DNA of 11,332 nucleotides from CAJQND01 sp051010055 (GTDB lineage: Bacteria; Pseudomonadota; Alphaproteobacteria; Rhizobiales; CAJQND01): assembly GCA_051010055.1 (NCBI GenBank), contig JBPCVY010000205.1:1-11332 (forward strand), in the 5' to 3' direction. Under the pieces are notes generated by a model, which was given only the letters and a program-made list of their open reading frames with translations, was not told where the DNA came from and did not search any database. Made by a program: the position numbers and the translations under genes. Within the stretch, counting starts at the first letter, position 1; each line of letters begins with the position of its first letter. This document shows, piece by piece, positions 1-6,382 of the stretch.

Positions 1-686
1 GACTGGATTTCACCGCCCACGTAAATCGTGCCGTCATACATGGAATCGCCGAGGTTCTTGCCTGCATTGCCGCACACGACCATGCGCCCGCGCTGCATCA
101 TGAAACCGGACAGGGCGCCGGTGTCGCCACCGACAATGATTGTGCCGCCCTTCATGTCGATGCCTGTGCGCGAACCAACTGAACCGCGGCAGACAAGATC
201 ACCACCGCGAATGGCCGCGCCGAATGTGGAACCAGCATTCTTTTCGATGATAACCGTGCCGGCCATCATGTTTTCCGCACATGACCAGCCAACGCGCCCG
301 TTGATGCGCACGTTCGGCCCGTCGATAAGTCCGACGCCGAAATAACCAAGCGAGCCTTCAAAAATGAGATTGAGACGGTTGAGAATCCCAACACCCAGAG
401 AATGCATACCGCGCGGGTTCTTGATGACGATTGTGCCGTAGCCTTCTTCCATCAAGTCACGCAGCTTTGCGTTCACGCCGGTCGTGGTCATGCCGTCCGC
501 ATCAATTTCCGTGCGCTTGTTGAAATCAACATCCGGAGCCCAGGGATACGCAAAGCGCGCCTCTTCCCCTGAATCGAACTCAATGAGCAACGATCTGCCG
601 GTCAGCTGTTCGGTGGTCATTCCGAGCGCCTTGGCGCGCTCGTCTTGTGTCATTTCCCGCAATTGGGCATCGCTCAGGCTTGCCAT
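1..686 (-). CDS. glxC: GlxC-like glutamate synthase C-terminal-domain protein (GXGXG), 3' end off the window
   Basis: Free-standing homologue of the C-terminal beta-helix domain of the glutamate synthase large subunit. It corresponds to MgsB of N-methylglutamate synthase and to rhizobial GlxC. This domain is structural in glutamate synthase and should bridge the amidotransferase and FMN subunits. The visible 228 residues are open to base 3 and hold the glycine-rich repeats of the family, for example GSLGYFGVG near 111-119, a GTVIIEKNAGSTFG stretch near 143-156, and GGTIIVGGDTGALSG near 180-194. The ATG at 686-684 follows an excellent ribosome site, GAGGAGGT at 700-693, with six bases between. 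That site lies inside the last codons of the GlxB gene, and the two genes overlap by 13 bases, which implies translational coupling. Related proteins are about 230 residues, so little is missing. The family call is secure; the exact pathway is inferred from context. Confidence 0.9.
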   Translation of the reverse strand, partial: MASLSDAQLREMTQDERAKALGMTTEQLTGRSLLIEFDSGEEARFAYPWAPDVDFNKRTEIDADGMTTTGVNAKLRDLMEEGYGTIVIKNPRGMHSLGVGILNRLNLIFEGSLGYFGVGLIDGPNVRINGRVGWSCAENMMAGTVIIEKNAGSTFGAAIRGGDLVCRGSVGSRTGIDMKGGTIIVGGDTGALSGFMMQRGRMVVCGNAGKNLGDSMYDGTIYVGGEIQ

Positions 687-1609
687 ACCCGTACCTCCTC
701 GTCGTATGGATCGTAGGTATCTATTTCCTGGGGCAGGATGGAGCGGATGGCGACTTCCTCAGAAGCCATCGCGATCAAGTCATCACTTTCGTAGAGAACC
801 AGTGGTTTGGCTGCCATTGTGTCCTTGGCCATGCCGAGCTGGTCCTTGGTCGCCACCAGATACGTGAAAACCCCGTCAATTTCGGAAATTGAGCGCTCAA
901 GGCTTTCTTCCAGGCTCACCCCGTTTGCAAGATTGTGGGCTGTGTAAACTGCAAGGAGCTCAGAATCACAGTCCGACATGAACCGGTGGCCCTTGCGCTC
1001 CATCTCCCGGCGCATCAGCCAGTAATTGGTGATCTGTCCATTATGGACCACTGACACATCATTATAGGGAAATGCCCAATAGGGGTGCGCGGAGCGGATA
1101 TCAACGTCTGATTCCGTTGCCATGCGGGTGTGGCCGATGGCGTGGGTGCCTTCGAAATCATCAAGACCATAGGCATCGGAGACCACGGTCGCATCGCCCA
1201 GGTCTTTTATCAGCTCAAGGCCGTTGCCGAGAGAGAGTATCTCCACCCCTTCGATCTCTTCGATATAACGGGCCATTTCTTCCGTATTGCCATCATGGGC
1301 GATGATGTAGCGCAGGGCATAGGCTGTTGCGTTATCGCGCTCCTTGATTTTTGCCTTGTGCTGGCCAAGCCGCTTTTCAACCTCTTCTACGCGCTCGACA
1401 ATCCTGTCCATGATGCCGTGGCCCTTTGCCATATCTTCTTGTTCGGCAACTTTTATGCGCATCACATAATCGCCCGGGTTTGGCGGCCCGTAGACCGCAA
1501 ATCCGGTTGAGTCCGGCCCGCGGTGCTTGAGCGCCAGCAACATGGCGGTCATCTCCGCGCCGACATTTGAATTCTTGCCCCGATGAATGAGGCCCGCGAT
1601 TCCACACAT
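674..1609 (-). CDS. glxB: GlxB-like class II glutamine amidotransferase subunit
   Basis: An N-terminal-nucleophile amidotransferase that should release ammonia from glutamine, or the amine from a gamma-glutamyl amide, for a partner FMN subunit. It corresponds to MgsA of N-methylglutamate synthase. I place the start at the ATG at 1609 (311 residues) rather than three codons upstream, because this makes Cys2 the catalytic N-terminal residue (MCGIAGLIHRG) and puts AGGAG (1625-1621) 11 bases away instead of 2. Other class II motifs are GHTRMAT (159-165), HNGQITNY (189-196) and SDCDSE (212-217). Residues 45-140 form a long, charged, mostly helical insert between the nucleophile strand and GHTR, typical of GlxB-type proteins and unlike PurF or GltB. 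All key residues are present. It lies 96 bases after the ligase gene and overlaps glxC by 13 bases. Confidence 0.92.
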   Translation of the reverse strand: MCGIAGLIHRGKNSNVGAEMTAMLLALKHRGPDSTGFAVYGPPNPGDYVMRIKVAEQEDMAKGHGIMDRIVERVEEVEKRLGQHKAKIKERDNATAYALRYIIAHDGNTEEMARYIEEIEGVEILSLGNGLELIKDLGDATVVSDAYGLDDFEGTHAIGHTRMATESDVDIRSAHPYWAFPYNDVSVVHNGQITNYWLMRREMERKGHRFMSDCDSELLAVYTAHNLANGVSLEESLERSISEIDGVFTYLVATKDQLGMAKDTMAAKPLVLYESDDLIAMASEEVAIRSILPQEIDTYDPYDEEVRVWQA

Positions 1610-1654
1610 GGGATCCAACTCTCCTCTGTTTGCATTTTTCGCAACGGGCCTTTG

Positions 1655-1673
1655 CGCACTTGGGTCAAGTGCG
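1655..1673 (-). other. Perfect 8-bp stem-loop between the ligase and GlxB genes
   Basis: CGCACTTG (1655-1662) and CAAGTGCG (1666-1673) are exact reverse complements around a three-base loop. The hairpin lies 33 bases past the ligase stop and about 46 bases before the GlxB start. No T-run follows on the transcribed (minus) strand, so it is not a standard intrinsic terminator. It could be an RNA-processing or stability element, or an operator, that sets the ratio of ligase to amidotransferase. The sequence is plain; the role is a guess. Confidence 0.5.
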
Positions 1674-1705
1674 ATAAGCCCTCAATTTCTCACCCGTGCC
1701 TTTTC

Positions 1706-3184
1706 TTACGGCAGGCACTCCATGTAGGTGTCCTTGTCCCAGTCGGTGACGGTGGACATAAACCGCGCCCATTCATCGGACTTGTACTCGTGATAGAGCC
1801 GGTACATCTCACCTGGCATGCCGCGCTGGACGACTTCGTTTTCTTCCAGCGCCTGCAGCGCTTCGCCGAGGGACATGGGCAGCTTCTTCACCTGCTTGCC
1901 CGCTTCCATCGCCTCATAGATGTTGCGTTCTTCAGGCTCACCCGGGTCAAGGTTGTTGTCCAGCCCGTCATCGGCGGCCGCCAGAATGGTGGAGCCCATG
2001 AGATAGGGGTTCACCATGGAATCAACCGAGCGGTATTCAAACCGGCCCGGCGCTGAAACACGCAAGCCTGTTGTGCGGTTCTGGAAACCCCAGTCGGCAA
2101 AAACTGGCGCCCAGAAGCCAGTGTCCCAAAGCCGGCGGTAGGAATTCACCGTGGAGCACCCAATAGCGGTAAGCGCGCGCAGGTGGTGCACAATGCCTCC
2201 GATGGCTTTCAGCCCCGTTGCGCCCGGCATTTGCGGGTCATCACCATCGGGCATGAATGTGTTATCGCCACCAGCCACATACATGTAGTTTTCCTTCATC
2301 CCGGGAAGGCTCTTCGGGTCATTTCCGGTGCGCACAAACTCATCTTCACCGCCGCGCCACAAGGACATGTTGTGATGACAGCCGGAGGCGGAAACGCCCA
2401 TAAACGGCTTGGTCATGAAGCAGGCGAAAATGCCGTGCTCGCGGGCCACCTGTGCGCAAATCTGGCGGTAGGTCGTCAGCCGGTCCGCATTTCTGAGCAC
2501 ATCATCGAATCTCCAGTTCAGCTCCAGCTGGCCCGGTGCGTCCTCATGGTCGCCCTGAATCATGTCGAGGCCCATTTTGCGGGTATATTCCATCACTTTC
2601 AGAGTGACTGGCCGCAAGCTTTCGAACTGATCGATATGATAGCAATAGGGCTTCGAAAAACCATCTTCCGGCACCCCGTCTTCATTGAACTTCAACCACA
2701 TCATTTCAGGCTCGGTGCCCATGCGCAGCTGCAGGCCATGCTTATTCTGGAACTCTTCATGAAGCCGGCGCAGGTTGCCGCGGCAGTCTGCGGTGAGGTA
2801 TGTGCCTGCATCCTGACGCTCTTCCCGGTTGCGGAACAAAGTGCAGTAAAAGCGTCCTATTTTCGGGGCCCAGGGAAGCTGCATGAAAGTTTCCGGTTCC
2901 GGAATGCCGACGAGCTCTGCCGCTTCCGGCCCGTAGCCCAGATAGTTGCCGGCGCGGTCGGTGAAAAGGTTGACGGTAGCGCCGTAAACGAGCTGAAAGC
3001 CCTTTTTGGCGATCGATTCCCAATGGTCGGCGGGAATACCCTTGCCCATAATTTTTCCGGTAACCGAGACAAATTGGAGATAGAGATATTCAATGCCAAG
3101 GGCGTCTATTCTTTCACGTACTTGCTTAACTTTTTCATCACGGCCCTTGGCCTCGACAAACTTTTCAATTTCCATTTTCCCCAC
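1706..3184 (-). CDS. Glutamine synthetase family amide ligase (possible gamma-glutamyl-amine ligase)
   Basis: A 492-residue glutamine synthetase family enzyme. The family couples ATP to joining glutamate's gamma-carboxyl to ammonia or an amine. Active-site motifs are intact: GTEPEMMW (156-163, metal Glu158/Glu160), HEDAPGQLELN (213-223, Glu214 and Glu221), SASGCHHNMSLW (265-276, metal His), NSYRRLW (347-353) and RFEYRSVDSMVNPYL (381-395, Glu383/Arg385). I chose the GTG at 3184-3182 because GGGAGGT (3197-3191) sits six bases upstream; the ATG at 3175 is 15 bases away. It does not look like GmaS/GlnT (about 435-450 residues), nor like housekeeping GlnA: I see no Tyr adenylylation motif. Linkage to a split glutamate synthase and an amine-type oxidase suggests it loads an amine onto glutamate, as GmaS does with methylamine, but ammonia remains possible. 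The oxidoreductase gene ends 71 bases upstream. Confidence 0.88.
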   Translation of the reverse strand: MGKMEIEKFVEAKGRDEKVKQVRERIDALGIEYLYLQFVSVTGKIMGKGIPADHWESIAKKGFQLVYGATVNLFTDRAGNYLGYGPEAAELVGIPEPETFMQLPWAPKIGRFYCTLFRNREERQDAGTYLTADCRGNLRRLHEEFQNKHGLQLRMGTEPEMMWLKFNEDGVPEDGFSKPYCYHIDQFESLRPVTLKVMEYTRKMGLDMIQGDHEDAPGQLELNWRFDDVLRNADRLTTYRQICAQVAREHGIFACFMTKPFMGVSASGCHHNMSLWRGGEDEFVRTGNDPKSLPGMKENYMYVAGGDNTFMPDGDDPQMPGATGLKAIGGIVHHLRALTAIGCSTVNSYRRLWDTGFWAPVFADWGFQNRTTGLRVSAPGRFEYRSVDSMVNPYLMGSTILAAADDGLDNNLDPGEPEERNIYEAMEAGKQVKKLPMSLGEALQALEENEVVQRGMPGEMYRLYHEYKSDEWARFMSTVTDWDKDTYMECLP

Positions 3185-3255
3185 AGGTCTACCTCCCTTA
3201 AGTCAGACTATCCAATACGATGCTTCACCAACGCACCGTCTGTGCAAATTTCAAC

Positions 3256-4611
3256 TCAACTCCACGGAAACGGACTGCTTGAAACCGGGTGCAACTCACC
3301 GGCCTCATAACGGCCAAACCGGAACGGGCGCAAAAGCTCTTGTTCTTCTCCCATCACTTCATCTGCAACCAGCCGGCCAACGCCGAGCATTTTGTAGCCA
3401 TGGTTGCTGTCTGCGATGATGGCGACATTCTCCCTGAAATGATCGAACACCGGAAAACTGTCCGGCGTGAAGCAGCCAATGCCGCCTGATGGCTCGCGGT
3501 GATATTTGGGCATCATGCCCTCAAAGCGTTTGTGGCAATGAGCAAGGGCGGAAACCCACATATGGGCAAACTCCGGGCCCGAAACGAATTCCGGGCTTGA
3601 CGGCCCATATGGGTCAATGGCCACGTCATCCACCGGCGTTTTGACCTTATAGGGGGCAGCGCCGCCTTGAATGCCGTTAAAATGCCAGTCGGGCTTGTAA
3701 TAAATGCCCCACATTTCATCGGTGATGGTCGAACCGTCCACATCGGATATGAGCGGTGCATCGGTGTCCACGTGAATAACCGGCGGCAACGCCCCATCAT
3801 TTGTGAGAAGAGTTTCTGGCGGAATGTTCAAGACGCCTTCTTCAAGTTGCCAATAGCGCCACATATCGACATCTTCGTGCACATTGCCATCCAGGTCTTT
3901 CACAGAAATCTGGTTGGGAAGGTCCAGCATGTTCCAGAAATCACGCACCCAGGGCCCGGCCCCGACAATTACGTTCTGGCAAGTAATTGCGCCTTTGTCT
4001 GTTTCAACCGCCCGCACCGCGCCTGAGCCGTTTTCATTGGAAAAACCCTTGACCTCAACGCCGGAGAGAATGCGCACGCCCAAGTCTTCCACCTTTTTGG
4101 CAAGGCCATACATTGAGGTGGTGTTGTTGGCAAAGCCGCCGCGCTTTTCGTGCAGCACCGAAGTAATGCCCTGGGCCTGCCAGTCATCAAACAGCCCGCG
4201 CATATAGCTGGTGGAAGCATTTTCACCTTCTATGAAAACGCTTTCATAGCCAATCGCCTGCTGCTCGGAGAAAATCTGCGCCACGTCATCGCGCATGGCC
4301 TCGCACGAGATTTGCATATAGCCGACAGGATGGTAGCTGAACGCTTCGGGATCGCTCTCCCAAACGCCCACCGAATGGGCCATGAGATTGCGCATAGCGG
4401 GCTGGAAATAGTTGTTGCGCACAACCCCGCAGGCAATGCCGGTGGCGCCGGAAGCGATGCCGGACTTGTCGAGAACCACAATCCGGCCCTCGACCTCTTC
4501 GCCTGCTTCTGTTAAGCGCTCCGCCAGCCGCCAGGCGCTTGAAAGCCCGTGAATCCCGGCCCCGATAATGATGTAGTCTACATGTTCCGGAAACGCCACA
4601 GCCTCACCCAT
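3256..4611 (-). CDS. FAD-dependent oxidoreductase of the DAO / sarcosine oxidase beta type
   Basis: A 451-residue flavoprotein of the D-amino-acid oxidase fold, resembling SoxB, MgdA and dimethylglycine dehydrogenases, which oxidise secondary or N-methyl amines to imines. The N-terminal FAD-binding strand-loop-helix is IIIGAGIHGLSSAW (14-27), with Asp48 ending the next strand (RIVVLDK). ASGATGIACGVVRNNY (53-68) matches the second FAD contact, VIVGAGPWV (214-222) the third, and GGIGCFTPDSFPVFD (376-390) with DSNHGYKMLGVG (401-412) the C-terminal flavin region. Residues about 237-280 look like an acidic, Trp-rich insert not usual in SoxB. No signal peptide or membrane segment is evident, so it should be cytoplasmic. 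It is the first gene of the minus-strand run and diverges from the GntR regulator. There is no strong ribosome site before the ATG. The fold is certain; the substrate is not. Confidence 0.87.
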   Translation of the reverse strand: MGEAVAFPEHVDYIIIGAGIHGLSSAWRLAERLTEAGEEVEGRIVVLDKSGIASGATGIACGVVRNNYFQPAMRNLMAHSVGVWESDPEAFSYHPVGYMQISCEAMRDDVAQIFSEQQAIGYESVFIEGENASTSYMRGLFDDWQAQGITSVLHEKRGGFANNTTSMYGLAKKVEDLGVRILSGVEVKGFSNENGSGAVRAVETDKGAITCQNVIVGAGPWVRDFWNMLDLPNQISVKDLDGNVHEDVDMWRYWQLEEGVLNIPPETLLTNDGALPPVIHVDTDAPLISDVDGSTITDEMWGIYYKPDWHFNGIQGGAAPYKVKTPVDDVAIDPYGPSSPEFVSGPEFAHMWVSALAHCHKRFEGMMPKYHREPSGGIGCFTPDSFPVFDHFRENVAIIADSNHGYKMLGVGRLVADEVMGEEQELLRPFRFGRYEAGELHPVSSSPFPWS

Positions 4612-4669
4612 ACATGTTTATTTCACTGATCCGCCCGCCCTTCAGCGTGCGTAAACCCGGCTGAACTTT

Positions 4670-4720
4670 GTTACAAAACCGACCCAGTTACAACCTTTTT
4701 TTGATCCAATTTCGGTTCAA
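4670..4720. promoter_or_regulatory. Repeats in the divergent regulator/oxidoreductase control region
   Basis: Two candidate operator elements lie between the divergent genes. GTTACAA occurs at 4670-4676 and again at 4687-4693, 17 bases apart and in the same orientation. TTGATCC (4701-4707) and GGTTCAA (4714-4720) form an imperfect inverted repeat matching at six of seven positions. The size fits a FadR-type dimer site, but neither element matches a consensus I know. The match to the adjacent regulator is inference. Confidence 0.35.
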
Positions 4721-4731
4721 ACCATTGCTTT

Positions 4732-4761
4732 TTGTCAATATTGGTATAGAATTGGAATAAT
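4732..4761 (+). promoter_or_regulatory. Probable sigma-70 promoter of the GntR regulator
   Basis: TTGTCA (4732-4737, five of six to the -35 consensus) and AATAAT (4756-4761, five of six to the -10 consensus) are 18 bases apart. Transcription would begin near 4768, leaving an 8-base leader before the ATG at 4776 and excluding the TTG at 4764. The same bases read TTGACA, a perfect -35 hexamer, on the minus strand (4738-4733), pointing toward the oxidoreductase gene, though no convincing -10 follows there. Confidence 0.45.
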
Positions 4762-4775
4762 CGTTGAGAAGGCTC

Positions 4776-5465
4776 ATGGATAGTAAAGTGCCGCCAAAAC
4801 TTGGTTCAGCCGACATCGCCGGCATCTTGCGCCGGGAAATCAGCAAGGGGGCGCTTGCCTCCAAAGACAGGCTGCCTGCTGAACGGTTGATGGCTGAAGA
4901 ATATGGTGTTGCCCGGGGCACGGTGCGCGAGGCGCTGAACCAGCTTGCAGATGATGGCCTGGTGGAAATCCGCCGGGGCAGCGGCACCTATGTGACCGGC
5001 ACAAAACAAGAGCAAATGAATCCGGCCATTGCCAATGCCAGCCCGATTGAGCTTATCGATACCCGCTTTGCCCTTGAACCGCACATATGCCGGCTGGCGG
5101 TGTTGCATGCCCGCCAGCAGGATTTGGAGCGGGCCGAGGACCTGATCGCGCAGATGGAGGAGAGCACCACTGATGCAGCGAAGTTCTCCAAGCTCGATAT
5201 GGCCTTTCACATGCTGCTGGCCGAATCCACCCGCAACCAGCTTCTGATCTGGATTGTCTCCCAGATCAATTCAGTACGTAACCAGGATCAATGGCTGCGC
5301 ATGCGCCGGCTGACCCTCAACAGCGCCACCATTTCCCAGTACAACAACCAGCACCGGCAGATCTTGAACGCTATACGCACCCGCGAGCCCGAACGCGCCG
5401 CCACCCTCATGAAGGAACACCTGGAAGCGGCACGGCTGTCACTGACAAGAGCGGTTGAGACGTGA
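4776..5465 (+). CDS. GntR-family (FadR subfamily, FCD domain) transcriptional regulator
   Basis: A 229-residue regulator. Residues 11-75 form the winged helix: DRLPAERLMAEEYGVARGTVREAL spans the recognition helix region, and GLVEIRRGSGTYVTG (61-75) is the wing. Residues about 90-225 form the helical FCD effector domain, with the likely metal ligands Asp141, His145, His193 and His215 all present. Such proteins usually repress a neighbouring catabolic operon and release it on binding an organic acid or amino-acid-like ligand. It is transcribed away from the oxidoreductase, ligase and glutamate-synthase-like genes, so it is their most likely local regulator. I chose the ATG at 4776, preceded by GAGAAGG (4766-4772, only 3 bases of spacing), over an in-frame TTG at 4764, because the predicted promoter would start transcription after the TTG. 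The family call is secure; the target and ligand are inferred. Confidence 0.9.
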   Translation: MDSKVPPKLGSADIAGILRREISKGALASKDRLPAERLMAEEYGVARGTVREALNQLADDGLVEIRRGSGTYVTGTKQEQMNPAIANASPIELIDTRFALEPHICRLAVLHARQQDLERAEDLIAQMEESTTDAAKFSKLDMAFHMLLAESTRNQLLIWIVSQINSVRNQDQWLRMRRLTLNSATISQYNNQHRQILNAIRTREPERAATLMKEHLEAARLSLTRAVET

Positions 5466-5495
5466 GGTAAGAGGGAAAAGAATTACCAGGCCCGT

Positions 5496-5609
5496 ATCCA
5501 TGGTTCGAGATGAGCCTTTGGCTCTCCTCACCATGAGTTGTGAGGAAAGCGCACCGCCGAGCCTCATCCCGAGGAGCATCGCAAAAGCGATGCGTTCAGA
5601 AGGATGAAG
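5496..5609. repeat. Two-module intergenic palindromic repeat of rhizobial type
   Basis: The gap between two convergent genes is mostly two imperfect palindromes. Module one has outer arms ATGGT (5500-5504) and ACCAT (5530-5534) and an inner hairpin GAGCC-TTT-GGCTC (5512-5524). Module two has outer arms CTCATCC (5563-5569) and GGATGAA (5602-5608), and a perfect inner hairpin GCATCGC-AAAA-GCGATGC (5576-5593). The wording, with CATGGTTCGAGA, CTCCTCACCATGAG and CCTCATCCCGAGGAGC, resembles dispersed intergenic repeats I associate with Hyphomicrobiales genomes. RNA from either strand would fold here, so it may also act as a two-way transcription barrier, though no long T-run follows. Copy number elsewhere in the genome is not visible. 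Confidence 0.7.
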
Positions 5610-5638
5610 AGGGGGGAAACTTTTTCAAGCTGCTCGAT

Positions 5639-6361
5639 TCAAACCACTACCGCTGACGTCTGCAGCCAGTTGATATAGGTTCGCTCGGCGAATTTGTTGA
5701 ATGACGCCATGTGGTCATCGCAGGCCCTTTGCATCAGTTCCGGGCCCTCTTCGCCAAGGGCGCCTTTCAATGCGTTGGCGTAAGTTTCGATGGCGTTCCA
5801 GTTGGCCACCGTGTCCGGTTCAACTTCCAGATGGAACTGCATGGAATAGGCGCGCGGGCCCCAGCTCATGGCCTGCACTGCGCAGTCAGGAGAGGTGGCA
5901 AGGCATTTCGCCCCCGGCGGCATTTGCTTCACCTCCGCCCCGTGCCATTGCAGGGACTTGAAGGTTTCCGGCAAGCCATCAAAGAAGACGCCGCTGGCCC
6001 CTTCCTCGGTAAGCTGCACATTCATAACGCCTATTTCCGGCGCTTGAGATTTTCCGCATGTGCCGCCAAGGGCATCGGCCAGAAGCTGATGGCCGAGACA
6101 AAGCCCCAAAAACGGCAGGCCGCGCCCTTCAACTGCTTCGCGGATGAAGGCCTTTTCCTCGACAAGCCAGGGGTTTTTGTCTTCCTCCCACACATCCATA
6201 GGCCCACCCAGCACCCACAGCGCATCAAACCCCTCAAGGCTTGGTAGGGCCTCGCCCTCATCAAGCTCAACGGGTACCCATTCATGGCCGTCTTCTTCCA
6301 GAAAGGCGCGCAGGGAACCAGGATGTTCAACGCGGGCATGCTGTAAAACGAGAATTCTCAT
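5639..6361 (-). CDS. Class I (triad) glutamine amidotransferase-like protein
   Basis: A stand-alone 240-residue class I amidotransferase domain of the GuaA/TrpG fold. The nucleophile elbow is GLCLGHQ with Cys88, and the rest of the triad is His177 and Glu179 in MQFHLEVE (174-181). WVLGGPMDVWEE (49-60) forms the oxyanion-side loop and LQWHGAE (137-143) is a further family motif. All catalytic residues are present, so it should hydrolyse glutamine or another gamma-glutamyl amide. It has no synthetase domain, so either a partner is elsewhere or it acts as a hydrolase. It is not PuuD-like enough to call a gamma-glutamyl-GABA hydrolase. It begins 21 bases after the amidase stop, with only a weak GGAA (6374-6371) as ribosome site, and is probably cotranscribed with that gene. 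It converges on the GntR regulator across a palindromic repeat. Confidence 0.87.
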   Translation of the reverse strand: MRILVLQHARVEHPGSLRAFLEEDGHEWVPVELDEGEALPSLEGFDALWVLGGPMDVWEEDKNPWLVEEKAFIREAVEGRGLPFLGLCLGHQLLADALGGTCGKSQAPEIGVMNVQLTEEGASGVFFDGLPETFKSLQWHGAEVKQMPPGAKCLATSPDCAVQAMSWGPRAYSMQFHLEVEPDTVANWNAIETYANALKGALGEEGPELMQRACDDHMASFNKFAERTYINWLQTSAVVV

Positions 6362-6382
6362 AAGACATCATTCCATCAATTG

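Noticed and set aside
2183..3310. A 375-codon open frame on the plus strand opposite the ligase gene
   Set aside because: It is antisense to a gene with every catalytic motif of its family, resembles no known protein, and is a common by-product of GC-rich codon use.
5576..5593. The perfect GCATCGC-AAAA-GCGATGC hairpin as an intrinsic terminator of the GntR gene
   Set aside because: No T-run follows on either strand and it is embedded in a larger palindromic repeat, so it is reported as a repeat.
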